Positions 1 through 7,161 of a stretch of DNA of 64,000 nucleotides are shown here, piece by piece; positions within the stretch are counted from its first letter, which is position 1, and every line of letters starts with the position of its first letter. Both the position numbers and the translations under genes were made by a program. The stretch is from Psychrobacter sp. PL19. Lineage in GTDB: Bacteria > Pseudomonadota > Gammaproteobacteria > Pseudomonadales > Moraxellaceae. The notes beneath the pieces are model-generated. The model saw only the letters and a program-made list of their open reading frames with translations. It did not search any database and was not told the DNA's origin. The DNA is taken from positions 620,001 to 684,000 of the forward strand of contig NZ_JAGING010000001.1 in NCBI RefSeq assembly GCF_017875835.1, given 5' to 3'.

Positions 1-756
1 GGTATTAAGCGGGTAGTGATTGCTGGTCTTGATCCCAATCCACAAGTTGCCGGTCGTGGAGTAGCCCTGTTAAAACAGGCTGGCATTGAGGTTATAGTTG
101 GGACATTAAATGCTCAGGCAGAAGCGTTAAATAAAGGGTTTTTAAAGGCCATGCGTACGCAAATGCCTTATGTGCGACTCAAGATTGCGACCAGTCTTGA
201 TGGTCGTACCGCGATGGCGACAGGCGAGTCAAAATGGATTACTTCAGCAGCCGCACGAGAAGATGTGCAGAAACTGCGTGCGCAAAGTGGCGCTATCATT
301 ACCGGAAGCTCGACTGTCATCGCGGATGATCCACAGTTAAATGTACGCTCTACCCAGTTAGGGGTAGCTCCTGAGCAAGTGCCTGTACCACTAATTGTGG
401 TACTTGATCGACGCAAGCGTTTAATACACGATGCGCAATCTTCTTATCGGTTATGCCGCCAACCAAAGACTTTATACTGGCGTGAAGACAATCTGCACCA
501 GCTACTACAAACGTTAGTCAGTGAGCACCAGTGCTATGAGGTATTAGTAGAGGCGGGTGCTAGTGTCGCAGGAAGTTTTTTGAGTCAGCAGCTAGTAGAT
601 GAGTTGATTGTTTATCAAGCGCCTTGCTTATTAGGCGCGCAAGCTCGAGCAATGGTTGAATTCAACCCCCTATCTTTAGCGCAGCAACTGCGTTTTGATT
701 ATCACAGCCATGAGCCAGTCGGTACTGATATTAAACTTACCTTACTGCCCCTCTAA
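1..756 (+). CDS. ribD: Bifunctional riboflavin deaminase/reductase RibD (5' truncated by window)
   Basis: RibD carries out the second and third steps of riboflavin synthesis: deamination of the pyrimidine, then NADPH reduction of the ribosyl side chain. The frame is open from base 1 (GIKRVVIAGLDPNP), so the gene starts outside the window and the internal GTG at 16 is not the start. What remains is the end of the deaminase domain (DPNPQVAGRG, then AGIEVIVG) and the whole reductase domain, starting near PYVRLKIATSLDGR and including TGSSTVIADDPQLNVR and a C-terminal VEAGASVAGSFL segment. The zinc-binding N-terminal portion, roughly 90-110 residues in this family, is missing. ribE lies 1 kb downstream on the same strand, separated by origin-like DNA, so the two are unlikely to share a simple transcript. 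Confidence 0.95.
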   Translation, partial: GIKRVVIAGLDPNPQVAGRGVALLKQAGIEVIVGTLNAQAEALNKGFLKAMRTQMPYVRLKIATSLDGRTAMATGESKWITSAAAREDVQKLRAQSGAIITGSSTVIADDPQLNVRSTQLGVAPEQVPVPLIVVLDRRKRLIHDAQSSYRLCRQPKTLYWREDNLHQLLQTLVSEHQCYEVLVEAGASVAGSFLSQQLVDELIVYQAPCLLGAQARAMVEFNPLSLAQQLRFDYHSHEPVGTDIKLTLLPL

Positions 757-856
757 ATAGCTAATATATCTAAATCAGCTGTGCATAAGTGCTTGGTTAT
801 CCACAATATTATCAAGTTGTGCTATAAATGTGGATAACTCCACTACTTTAAGTTAA

Positions 857-870
857 GTTTCACATGAAAC
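857..870. promoter_or_regulatory. parS-like site 1
   Basis: GTTTCACATGAAAC matches 13 of 14 bases of the chromosomal ParB-binding core GTTTCACGTGAAAC; the central G is A. It lies between DnaA boxes of the candidate origin. Confidence 0.65.
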
Positions 871-893
871 TGTGTATAACTTTATATAGTTAT

Positions 894-907
894 GTTTCAC
901 ATGAAAC
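894..907. promoter_or_regulatory. parS-like site 2
   Basis: A second GTTTCACATGAAAC, again 13 of 14 bases of the parS core, 37 bp after site 1 and in the same orientation. The pair flanks the start of the AT-rich core of the candidate origin. Confidence 0.65.
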
Positions 908-1239
908 TTTTAAATAACTAATAAACCGCTAATTCATAAAATAACCTTCTATTAATCAATGGTTTATCTAATAACCTGTACAGCCGTCACTCTATATATT
1001 AACAAGTGGATAGCTTGTGGATAACTATATGATAATAATGGTTTTAAATTAAAACAGTACACACAGTAAGTACTTATCCACAGTCCATTCCTGCTAGCTG
1101 CTTCGTTAAGTGTTAAATATACTTAGTTTTAAATTGAAAGCATTAGCCGACAGAGCCAAGTGAATCAAACATAGCCGCTGATTTAGTAATAACTGTCCTT
1201 AATGACGGGTATTAATGATTATAAGCAATAATATTTAGC

Positions 1240-1314
1240 TATAGTCTGTTCAACATAAAAGACAGTCGTTCATAGCAATAACCTTGTATCCTTTTTTAAA
1301 TTGGATCGACTATA
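1240..1314 (+). repeat. 75-bp deleted member of the TATAGT repeat family (146-bp subfamily)
   Basis: Begins TATAGTCTGTTCAACATAAAAG and ends TTTTTTAAATTGGATCGACTATA. Both ends match the 146-bp copy at 1587-1732, but the central hairpin (CTGCTGG...CCAGCAG) is missing. It therefore looks like an internally deleted derivative. Confidence 0.8.
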
Positions 1315-1332
1315 TGGCTGCTCAATCAGTGG

Positions 1333-1470
1333 TATAGTTAAAATACCTTAAAAACGCGACGGTACTGCTGGTATAAGCCTTTTGCAGCCTCTATCTGCGT
1401 AGGCACAGCAAGCAAGAAAAACTCATGCCAGCAGTAGGTTATGTATCGATATTACTTTTCATTGACTATA
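1333..1470 (-). repeat. 138-bp TATAGT repeat, copy 1
   Basis: One of five near-identical 138-bp copies in the window; this one is inverted relative to the copies at 16824, 47768 and 57830. It begins TATAGTTAAAATACC and ends CATTGACTATA. The centre is a long imperfect hairpin bounded by CTGCTGG and CCAGCAG. It has no coding capacity. Confidence 0.92.
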
Positions 1471-1586
1471 GTAGATTGTTAGAATAACCAATATTGATAA
1501 TTGGTAGATCTTGTTATTAATGTACGAGTGTAGTGCTATGCTAATGAGTAGTTATCATAAATTATCAGCTATTAAAAATGAGTTGT

Positions 1587-1732
1587 TATAGTCGGTTCAA
1601 AATAAAAGACAGTCGTTTATAGCAATGTGCTGCTGGTATACGTTTTTTTCGCTTGCTGTTCGCAGGCGTGACAGAGCCTACAAAAAATCCGTACCAGCAG
1701 GACTGTGTCCCTTTTAAATTGAATTAACTATA
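1587..1732 (+). repeat. 146-bp TATAGT repeat, copy 1
   Basis: Starts TATAGTCGGTTCAAAATAAAAG and ends CTTTTAAATTGAATTAACTATA. The ends are imperfect inverted repeats of about 25 bp (TATAGT..TTCAA..TAAAAG shared). The core contains the same CTGCTGG...CCAGCAG hairpin as the 138-bp family. It ends 26 bp before the ribE start, so it must lie in or next to the ribE promoter or leader. Confidence 0.88.
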
Positions 1733-1758
1733 TCAACAACCAATAAAAAGAGGTTTAT

Positions 1759-2442
1759 ATGTTTACAGGAATTATTGAAAGTGTGGGTAAAATTAAAGCT
1801 ATGGATCCCGTTGGTGGTGATATTCGCTTAATGATTGAATCTGACGACTTGGACTTTAGTGATGTGTCATTAGGTGATTCTATTGCTTCTAATGGTATCT
1901 GTCTCACGGTAGTAGATTTGGGTAGTAACTATTATGCTGTTGATGTTTCACGTGAAACTATTGCTTGCACTGCGCTAAAAGATTTAAAACCAGGTCATGT
2001 GGTGAATTTAGAAAAAGCCATGCTGCCAACCACACGTTTTGGTGGTCATATCGTTGCCGGTCACGTTGATGGCGTTGGTACTGTCAGTAAGCTTGAAAAA
2101 GATGCGCGTTCTATTTATATAGAAATCGAATTACCGCAAGAGTTGGCACATTATACCGCCACCAAAGGATCTATTACGCTCGACGGCATTAGTCTGACAA
2201 CCAATTTAGTACGTGACAATATTGTCTGTTTAAATATCATCCCACACACTGCTCAGATAACTAATATTTCTAAGCATTGGTTGTTAGGCGACAAGGTTAA
2301 TATTGAGGTAGATATTGTGGCACGCTACCTAGAACGCCTGTTAAACAAGTCGCAAACGGGAACAATGAATGCGGATACTGTAACGAGTCCGCAAAACCCT
2401 ATTACTGATGCTTTTTTAGCGGATAACGGCTTTATGAAGTAA
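1759..2442 (+). CDS. ribE: Riboflavin synthase, alpha subunit
   Basis: Converts two molecules of 6,7-dimethyl-8-ribityllumazine to riboflavin and the ribityl-uracil precursor. The 227 residues contain the two tandem lumazine-binding barrels typical of the family: the first opens with the invariant MFTGIIE at residue 1, the second with HIVAGHVDGVG near residue 97. A C-terminal tail of about 25 residues (SQTGTMNADTV...) lies beyond the second barrel. The AGAGG at about 1750 supports this ATG. The usual ribBA/ribH neighbours are not here. The codons for VDVSRETI contain a perfect parS core (1945-1958). An FMN riboswitch was looked for upstream and not seen; instead a 146-bp repeat sits there. 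Confidence 0.97.
   Translation: MFTGIIESVGKIKAMDPVGGDIRLMIESDDLDFSDVSLGDSIASNGICLTVVDLGSNYYAVDVSRETIACTALKDLKPGHVVNLEKAMLPTTRFGGHIVAGHVDGVGTVSKLEKDARSIYIEIELPQELAHYTATKGSITLDGISLTTNLVRDNIVCLNIIPHTAQITNISKHWLLGDKVNIEVDIVARYLERLLNKSQTGTMNADTVTSPQNPITDAFLADNGFMK
1945..1958. promoter_or_regulatory. parS site 3 (perfect core) inside ribE
   Basis: GTTTCACGTGAAAC is a perfect 14-base palindrome identical to the conserved ParB-binding core. With flanks it is 15 of 16 to TGTTTCACGTGAAACA. It is embedded in coding sequence, as many chromosomal parS sites are, and lies about 0.9 kb from the DnaA boxes. Confidence 0.85.
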
Positions 2443-2458
2443 CAAACAGTATGGTCAG

Positions 2459-2604
2459 TATAGCCAGTTTAAAATAAAGCAGATACATTTGTGTCAGTGG
2501 ACTACTGGTATAAACTTTTCTTGCTTACTGTTCGAATGCGTGACAGAGGCTGCGAAAAATTCATAACAGCAGCACTGTATGGTTTTTAAATTGGAGTCAC
2601 TATA
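2459..2604 (+). repeat. 146-bp TATAGT repeat, copy 2
   Basis: Starts TATAGCCAGTTTAAAATAAAG and ends TTTTTAAATTGGAGTCACTATA, with the family's central hairpin (TACTGGTATAA...TAACAGCAGCA). It is the same length as the copy at 1587-1732 but has diverged. It lies between the convergent ends of ribE and the histidine kinase gene, where a hairpin could act as a terminator. Confidence 0.85.
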
Positions 2605-2652
2605 TGACGTATCCTATCAACAACAGTAGCTTGCTGTCGTAAGGCTTATTTA

Positions 2653-5493
2653 TCAAACTTTAATTAGGTCTTGCAAGATAGCTTGTAGCTTCAATTTATC
2701 TATTGGTTTAGATAGAAATTCGTCCATTCCTACGGCAATACAAGCATCGCGATCCTCTGTAGTATTGTTGGCAGTGAGCGCCACGATAGGAATATCATCA
2801 CCTTGCGCGCGAATAGCTTGGGTGGCCTGCAAACCGTCCATAACCGGCATACGGCAGTCCATTAAGATCAGTGCAATATCTTGGCGCTGAACCTGTAGCT
2901 GATCTAAAGCTTGTTGACCGTCTTCTGCTACCACCGTACGATAGCCAAACTTACTTAATAATTTACAAATGATTTTTTGGTTGGTCAAACTATCTTCTAC
3001 TACTAAAATTAACGGTAATAAAAGATCATCTACAGGGTTATTTAACCTTATAGATAGTTCACTGTTATTATTCTTAAAATTTTGTTTGTGTGCTATTGGC
3101 CGCATTACTGGTTGGGTTAACCGCATTAGCTCAGATAGTAACAAGGCGCTATCTAAAGGCTTGCTTAAAAACCCATTAAATTTATCCAAGAGGGTAGAAG
3201 ATATACGACGCTCAGGCTTCATGCTGAGTAATATCTTAGGCAGCGATGTGACAGCGAGTAGGCTGTCTAATGCTTTTTGGCTATCAATGTCAATCGCTGT
3301 TTTATTACTGTCTTCTGATAGGTTAGATAACTCCATAACACTGGTTTCATAATCTAATAGCAATATAGGTGACAGCGTTTTTTTATTTTGCGCTAGCTGT
3401 TCGGTGAGCTGCTGTAGGGTCGCCTTGTCTACTGAGGTATAAATACTAACAGGCATTGATAAATATTGACACAGCCGTTGCAGACTCGTAGCGTAAAGCT
3501 TATGGCTGACGATAGCGAACAAGTGAATGTGAGTCAAATTAGTATTAAAATGATACACCGGCTGATAATTTGGACGACGACAAGGCAGGTATAGCGTAAA
3601 AATATTAACTTCATTATAGGTATTATTAATGTAGGTACTATTAATATAGGTACTATTAATATAAATACTGTCAAGATAGGTACTGTCAAGCTCAATAAAG
3701 CCTCCTAATAAATGAGCAAAACTATTAGAAGTAGCCAGACCCGATCCTATATCATCAAAAGGTTGGCTAGCTTGGATTCTAGCTTGACTAAAGTAAGTAG
3801 ACAGCAGCTGCTGTCTAGCAGGGATTATACCTATTCCGGTATCTTGTACGCTAAACCGAATCCAGTGAGGCACGCTACTGTCCACAATGTCAGGGGTAGT
3901 GACCGTTAGTCTTTGCTCTAATTTTTGGGTTTGAGACCAATGTTCAGTAGTAATAGGTTCGATGATCAGCGCGACATAACCCGAGGTGGTAAATTTGATG
4001 GCGTTATCTAATAAGTTGAGTAGAATTTGGCGCAAACGGTCGCCATCGGTATCGATATAGCGTGGACTGTAAGGATCAAAAGTATACAGTAGCTCAAGCC
4101 CTTGCCGACGAGTGCTATCTGTCATTAAATCGCTAATATCTTGTCCAAGCTTAAAGATATCTACAGGCTCATTAGTAATAGGTTTTTTCCCTGTTTCTGT
4201 ATTCACCATATCCAATATATCATTAAGCATTGCGAGCATAGAGTGGCTTGACTGCGTTAACATGGACAGTACTTCACGCTGCTTAGCCGATAAAGTATTA
4301 GGGTTTATTTGTTCAAGTATCACAATAATGGCATCTAGCGGTGCACGCAGTTTATGACCAATAACGGATTTAAGCTGATTAGACTCAGTAAGCTTTTGTT
4401 GTAGCTGCTGATTTTGTTGTTGTAATTGATCAGTATGGCTGACGAGCTCATTAACACTATTAAGAAGCACGGTAAAACCATGGACCTGTCCGTGTTCACC
4501 GAACCATGGGGTAATATGTAGTTGGTAAGCTTGCTTGTTCTCTATACCGTAGACCAATAAAGTACGGGTAACGCGCTGGGTTATTAGTTTTTGTAGTAAT
4601 AGTTGAGTCGATTCATCTTTACCGTTGACAAAGTCAGTCAGTTGATAATTGGCATCACTCTGGAATGAGGTGGAAAATATTTGCTCAAAACGTTGATTAA
4701 AAAAACTAATCTGACCGTGACGCATAATCATCAGCATCGGCAGTGGTGCTTGATCGACTAAGCGCTCTAAGCGATGGCTGAGATTTTTAATACGACGATG
4801 ATTGTTATGTAGCTGATAATTGACACGGCTCAGGGCGTGACCTAAACGAGAGAACTCAGAGGTAGCTGTGGTCTCAATAAATGGCGGTGGGGCATAAGCG
4901 TCTTTCGCAGTGGTCGTTAACGCTTCGGTATATTGTAGTAGCTGTACCCAATTGGTATGGCGTTTGAGCATATAAATTAGCGCTAGTATAAATAGCATAA
5001 TAGCAGCCATTAACGGCAACCAAAGTTGATACGATAGCCAGTCTATTTTAGCTGGTTGGTGACGCAGTACAATGTACACCTGATGGCCACTTTTAAGTTT
5101 AATCGTGCTTGTTAACGTATTATTAGTGAGAGTATAGGCATCATTGATATTTGCGAATGGTGATGCCAGGGTGGGCAAGGTGATATTAGCAAATTTATAC
5201 CTATAAGGCCGTTTATAGCGATATACGTAAGTCTGTCCAGAAGGTAGGGTAAAAATCAGCTGATAACTGATATCTTGAAAAAATGACTTAGTGAGTATTG
5301 TTTCAATTTCAATATTCGTTGGTACGGAATGCTCAATCAATTCATGTTTTAGCGCATTAAAAACAACTTTGCTGTGCTGCTGACTTTGGCTTTCAAGTGC
5401 CAAAAGCAACATGACATAATATAAGATCAGCATAATCAGCAGCGTGAAGGTATAAAATAAAAGCAGGCGTTTTAAAGACTGAAACTGTTCCAT
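2653..5493 (-). CDS. Hybrid sensor histidine kinase, GacS/BarA-like
   Basis: A 946-residue inner-membrane two-component kinase. In order: TM1 (about 10-33), a periplasmic sensor region (34-155), TM2 (157-176), a linker with a PAS-like segment (about 245-345), coiled coil, HisKA with phospho-accepting H380 (GHKLRAPLD), HATPase with N493/N497 and D551 (QDTGIGI), a weak G2 box (GSGLATS 583-589), a degenerate receiver (about 655-795; D714 and K778 present, acidic pair absent) and a true C-terminal receiver (E833/D834, D879, K929). Unlike BarA/GacS it ends without an HPt domain, so phosphotransfer would need a separate HPt protein. A 15-bp tandem repeat (3617-3691) adds STYIN-type units after the ATPase domain. 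The ligand is unknown. GacS orthology is likely but not proven. Confidence 0.9.
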   Translation of the reverse strand: MEQFQSLKRLLLFYTFTLLIMLILYYVMLLLALESQSQQHSKVVFNALKHELIEHSVPTNIEIETILTKSFFQDISYQLIFTLPSGQTYVYRYKRPYRYKFANITLPTLASPFANINDAYTLTNNTLTSTIKLKSGHQVYIVLRHQPAKIDWLSYQLWLPLMAAIMLFILALIYMLKRHTNWVQLLQYTEALTTTAKDAYAPPPFIETTATSEFSRLGHALSRVNYQLHNNHRRIKNLSHRLERLVDQAPLPMLMIMRHGQISFFNQRFEQIFSTSFQSDANYQLTDFVNGKDESTQLLLQKLITQRVTRTLLVYGIENKQAYQLHITPWFGEHGQVHGFTVLLNSVNELVSHTDQLQQQNQQLQQKLTESNQLKSVIGHKLRAPLDAIIVILEQINPNTLSAKQREVLSMLTQSSHSMLAMLNDILDMVNTETGKKPITNEPVDIFKLGQDISDLMTDSTRRQGLELLYTFDPYSPRYIDTDGDRLRQILLNLLDNAIKFTTSGYVALIIEPITTEHWSQTQKLEQRLTVTTPDIVDSSVPHWIRFSVQDTGIGIIPARQQLLSTYFSQARIQASQPFDDIGSGLATSNSFAHLLGGFIELDSTYLDSIYINSTYINSTYINNTYNEVNIFTLYLPCRRPNYQPVYHFNTNLTHIHLFAIVSHKLYATSLQRLCQYLSMPVSIYTSVDKATLQQLTEQLAQNKKTLSPILLLDYETSVMELSNLSEDSNKTAIDIDSQKALDSLLAVTSLPKILLSMKPERRISSTLLDKFNGFLSKPLDSALLLSELMRLTQPVMRPIAHKQNFKNNNSELSIRLNNPVDDLLLPLILVVEDSLTNQKIICKLLSKFGYRTVVAEDGQQALDQLQVQRQDIALILMDCRMPVMDGLQATQAIRAQGDDIPIVALTANNTTEDRDACIAVGMDEFLSKPIDKLKLQAILQDLIKV
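3617..3691. repeat. 5 x 15-bp tandem repeat inside the kinase gene
   Basis: Five 15-bp units of the type TAGGTACTATTAATA (units 2 and 3 identical, the others 3-4 changes). The frame is kept, giving repeats of the pattern S/N-T-Y-I/L-N/D in the protein between the ATPase domain and the degenerate receiver. Confidence 0.9.
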
Positions 5494-5985
5494 AGAAGCA
5501 TGATCCTATACCGGCACGACAAAACAAAGTGAACCAACGATAAGCCTATTACGGTGGTAGGTACTATTTAATATACTTGCGTTGATCAATTAGCCGTAGT
5601 TTTCAATTGGTATCCAGCCTTATGTTTGAGATTCACTATAGTAGCGGAGCCGTAGTATGGCGCGATTTGTTATATGGACATATCGTAATAATACAGATAG
5701 TGTGATTAAAAGTATTCTGATAAGCATATTTTCATAAAAGGTATTATGATGATATATCATTTTCACGATAACGAAATTACCGTAGCAGTCATTGTAACAA
5801 ATCGTGTGTCGAAGACCTTATAGTAAAGGCCTCATTGGTAATATCCGTTTTATTATAAATATAGGCAGCGCTATTATGACGTTAAACGGCGCTATCTGTA
5901 AGTCGGCTCAAGCGCTATCACAATCATGGCGAAACGCAGAAAACTCGCCTATAATAGGCCCATCAATTATATGTAATACGCTGCT
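5494..5985. other. 492-bp intergenic region between the kinase gene and fmt
   Basis: Holds the divergent upstream regions of the minus-strand kinase gene and fmt. A short open frame at 5804-5989 has no recognisable features and no good ribosome site. An ACTATA end at 5635-5640 may be a remnant of the TATAGT repeat family but is too decayed to call. No def gene is present. Confidence 0.5.
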
Positions 5986-7104
5986 ATGACTACATTTGTT
6001 TCTTCTTCCGATATATCTATTGCTACCACAACTCAACACCAGCCAGCTATTGGCCGATTGCGAGTAGTATTTGCAGGTACACCTGAGTTTGCCGCTATAA
6101 GCCTTGAAGCTTTAATTAGCCAGCAAGAGGCACTCAATATAGACATTGTGGCAGTGTACAGCCAGCCGGATCGCAAGGCAGGTCGTGGACAAAAGCTGGC
6201 TGCCTCTGCCGTCAAACAAGTCGCATTATCGCATGATATTCCAGTTGAGCAACCTGCTACCTTTAAAAAATCAAGCACTGAAGGTCTTGCCGCTAGAGAA
6301 ACCTTGCGAACCTATCAGCCTGCTGTCATGGTAGTCGCTGCCTATGGGCTTATTTTGCCTATTGGGGTTTTGACTATTCCGACCTATGGCTGTTTAAATA
6401 TTCATGGCTCATTATTACCGCGCTGGCGCGGCGCAGCACCTATTCATCGAGCACTACTAGCAGGTGACGCCGAGACTGGCATTACTATTATGCAAATGGA
6501 TAAAGGTTTAGATACTGGCGATATGCTGCATAAAGTTAGCTGCGTTATTGAGCCAAACGATAGCGCTGCTAGCCTACATGATAAGCTGGCAGAATTGGGT
6601 GCAAAGGCTATCAGTACGGTGCTCCGGGACTTACCCAATTATCAGGCGCAGGCTATCTCGCAAAATGATAATGAGGCTAACTATGCCGAAAAACTTATCA
6701 AAACAGAAGGCGCTATCGATTGGACGCAATCTGCTACTATCATCGAACGAAAGATTCGTGGCTTAACGCCGTGGCCAGGTGCTTATACTTTTTTAAACGA
6801 TCAGCGCGTCAAAATTTTAGCCAACTTGCCCGTTAATGATACTCAGCAAACCAAACAGCCTGCTGGTACGGTTATCAGTGTTGGCCGTAAAGCAATTTTG
6901 GTGGCGTGCGGCAAAGACCAACAGCAAGCAGATGACATAGAGCAGGCAGGCGAAGGTCAACAACCCAATAGTACAGCACAGCAAACCAGTACTTTAGCGA
7001 TAACCACATTGCAGTTTGCTGGTAGCAAGCCCATCAACGCCGAGCAAATTTGTCAGGGCAATCAACTGAATGATGGCGACCGATTCACCACTGAATCAAA
7101 CTAA
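5986..7104 (+). CDS. fmt: Methionyl-tRNA formyltransferase
   Basis: Formylates initiator Met-tRNA using 10-formyl-tetrahydrofolate. The Rossmann-like formyltransferase domain starts at RVVFAGTPEFA (residues 26-36). Catalytic N138, H140 (LNIHGSLLP) and D176 (GLDTGD) are present, with SLLPRWRGAAPIHRA between. The C-terminal tRNA-binding domain follows from about 235 and carries a Q-rich insert around 308-330. At 372 residues it is longer than the usual about 315, because of that insert and about 24 extra N-terminal residues. A TTG at 6058 would give a conventional N terminus, so the start is uncertain and no clear ribosome site decides it. def, the usual upstream partner, is missing; rsmB follows after 57 bp, so fmt-rsmB is probably an operon. 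Confidence 0.95.
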   Translation: MTTFVSSSDISIATTTQHQPAIGRLRVVFAGTPEFAAISLEALISQQEALNIDIVAVYSQPDRKAGRGQKLAASAVKQVALSHDIPVEQPATFKKSSTEGLAARETLRTYQPAVMVVAAYGLILPIGVLTIPTYGCLNIHGSLLPRWRGAAPIHRALLAGDAETGITIMQMDKGLDTGDMLHKVSCVIEPNDSAASLHDKLAELGAKAISTVLRDLPNYQAQAISQNDNEANYAEKLIKTEGAIDWTQSATIIERKIRGLTPWPGAYTFLNDQRVKILANLPVNDTQQTKQPAGTVISVGRKAILVACGKDQQQADDIEQAGEGQQPNSTAQQTSTLAITTLQFAGSKPINAEQICQGNQLNDGDRFTTESN

Positions 7105-7161
7105 TACTTCAAATTAATCAGCTAACGCAGATGCCCTAATAGGCATAGGAAATTAAGTAAT

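Larger units (their letters stand above)
780..1082. other. oriC: Candidate chromosomal replication origin (oriC): DnaA-box cluster
   Basis: Six 9-mers matching the DnaA box TTATNCACA lie in 303 bp: TGTGCATAA 780-788, TTATCCACA 797-805, TGTGGATAA 829-837, TGTGTATAA 871-879, TGTGGATAA 1016-1024 and TTATCCACA 1074-1082. Four are the strongest form, TTATCCACA. A weaker AGTGGATAG lies at 1005-1013. Between the box groups, 872-1003 is very AT-rich, as a DNA-unwinding element would be, and AATCAATGGTTTA (954-966) matches the IHF consensus WATCAANNNNTTR. Two parS-like palindromes sit inside. Nearby fmt, rsmB, a LysM gene, dprA and tsaC are origin-proximal genes in Pseudomonas. That this is the active origin is inference; dnaA is not in view. 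Confidence 0.75.

Noticed and set aside
1083-1758. Possible FMN riboswitch upstream of ribE
   Set aside because: No RFN-element conserved core was found; the region is filled with TATAGT repeats.
5581-5640. Further TATAGT-family copy upstream of the kinase gene
   Set aside because: Only a short ACTATA end and weak similarity; no second end or hairpin could be matched.
5804-5989. 61-residue open frame just before fmt, overlapping its start by four bases
   Set aside because: No ribosome site, no recognisable motif and unlikely composition; probably chance, although the ATGA overlap is suggestive.
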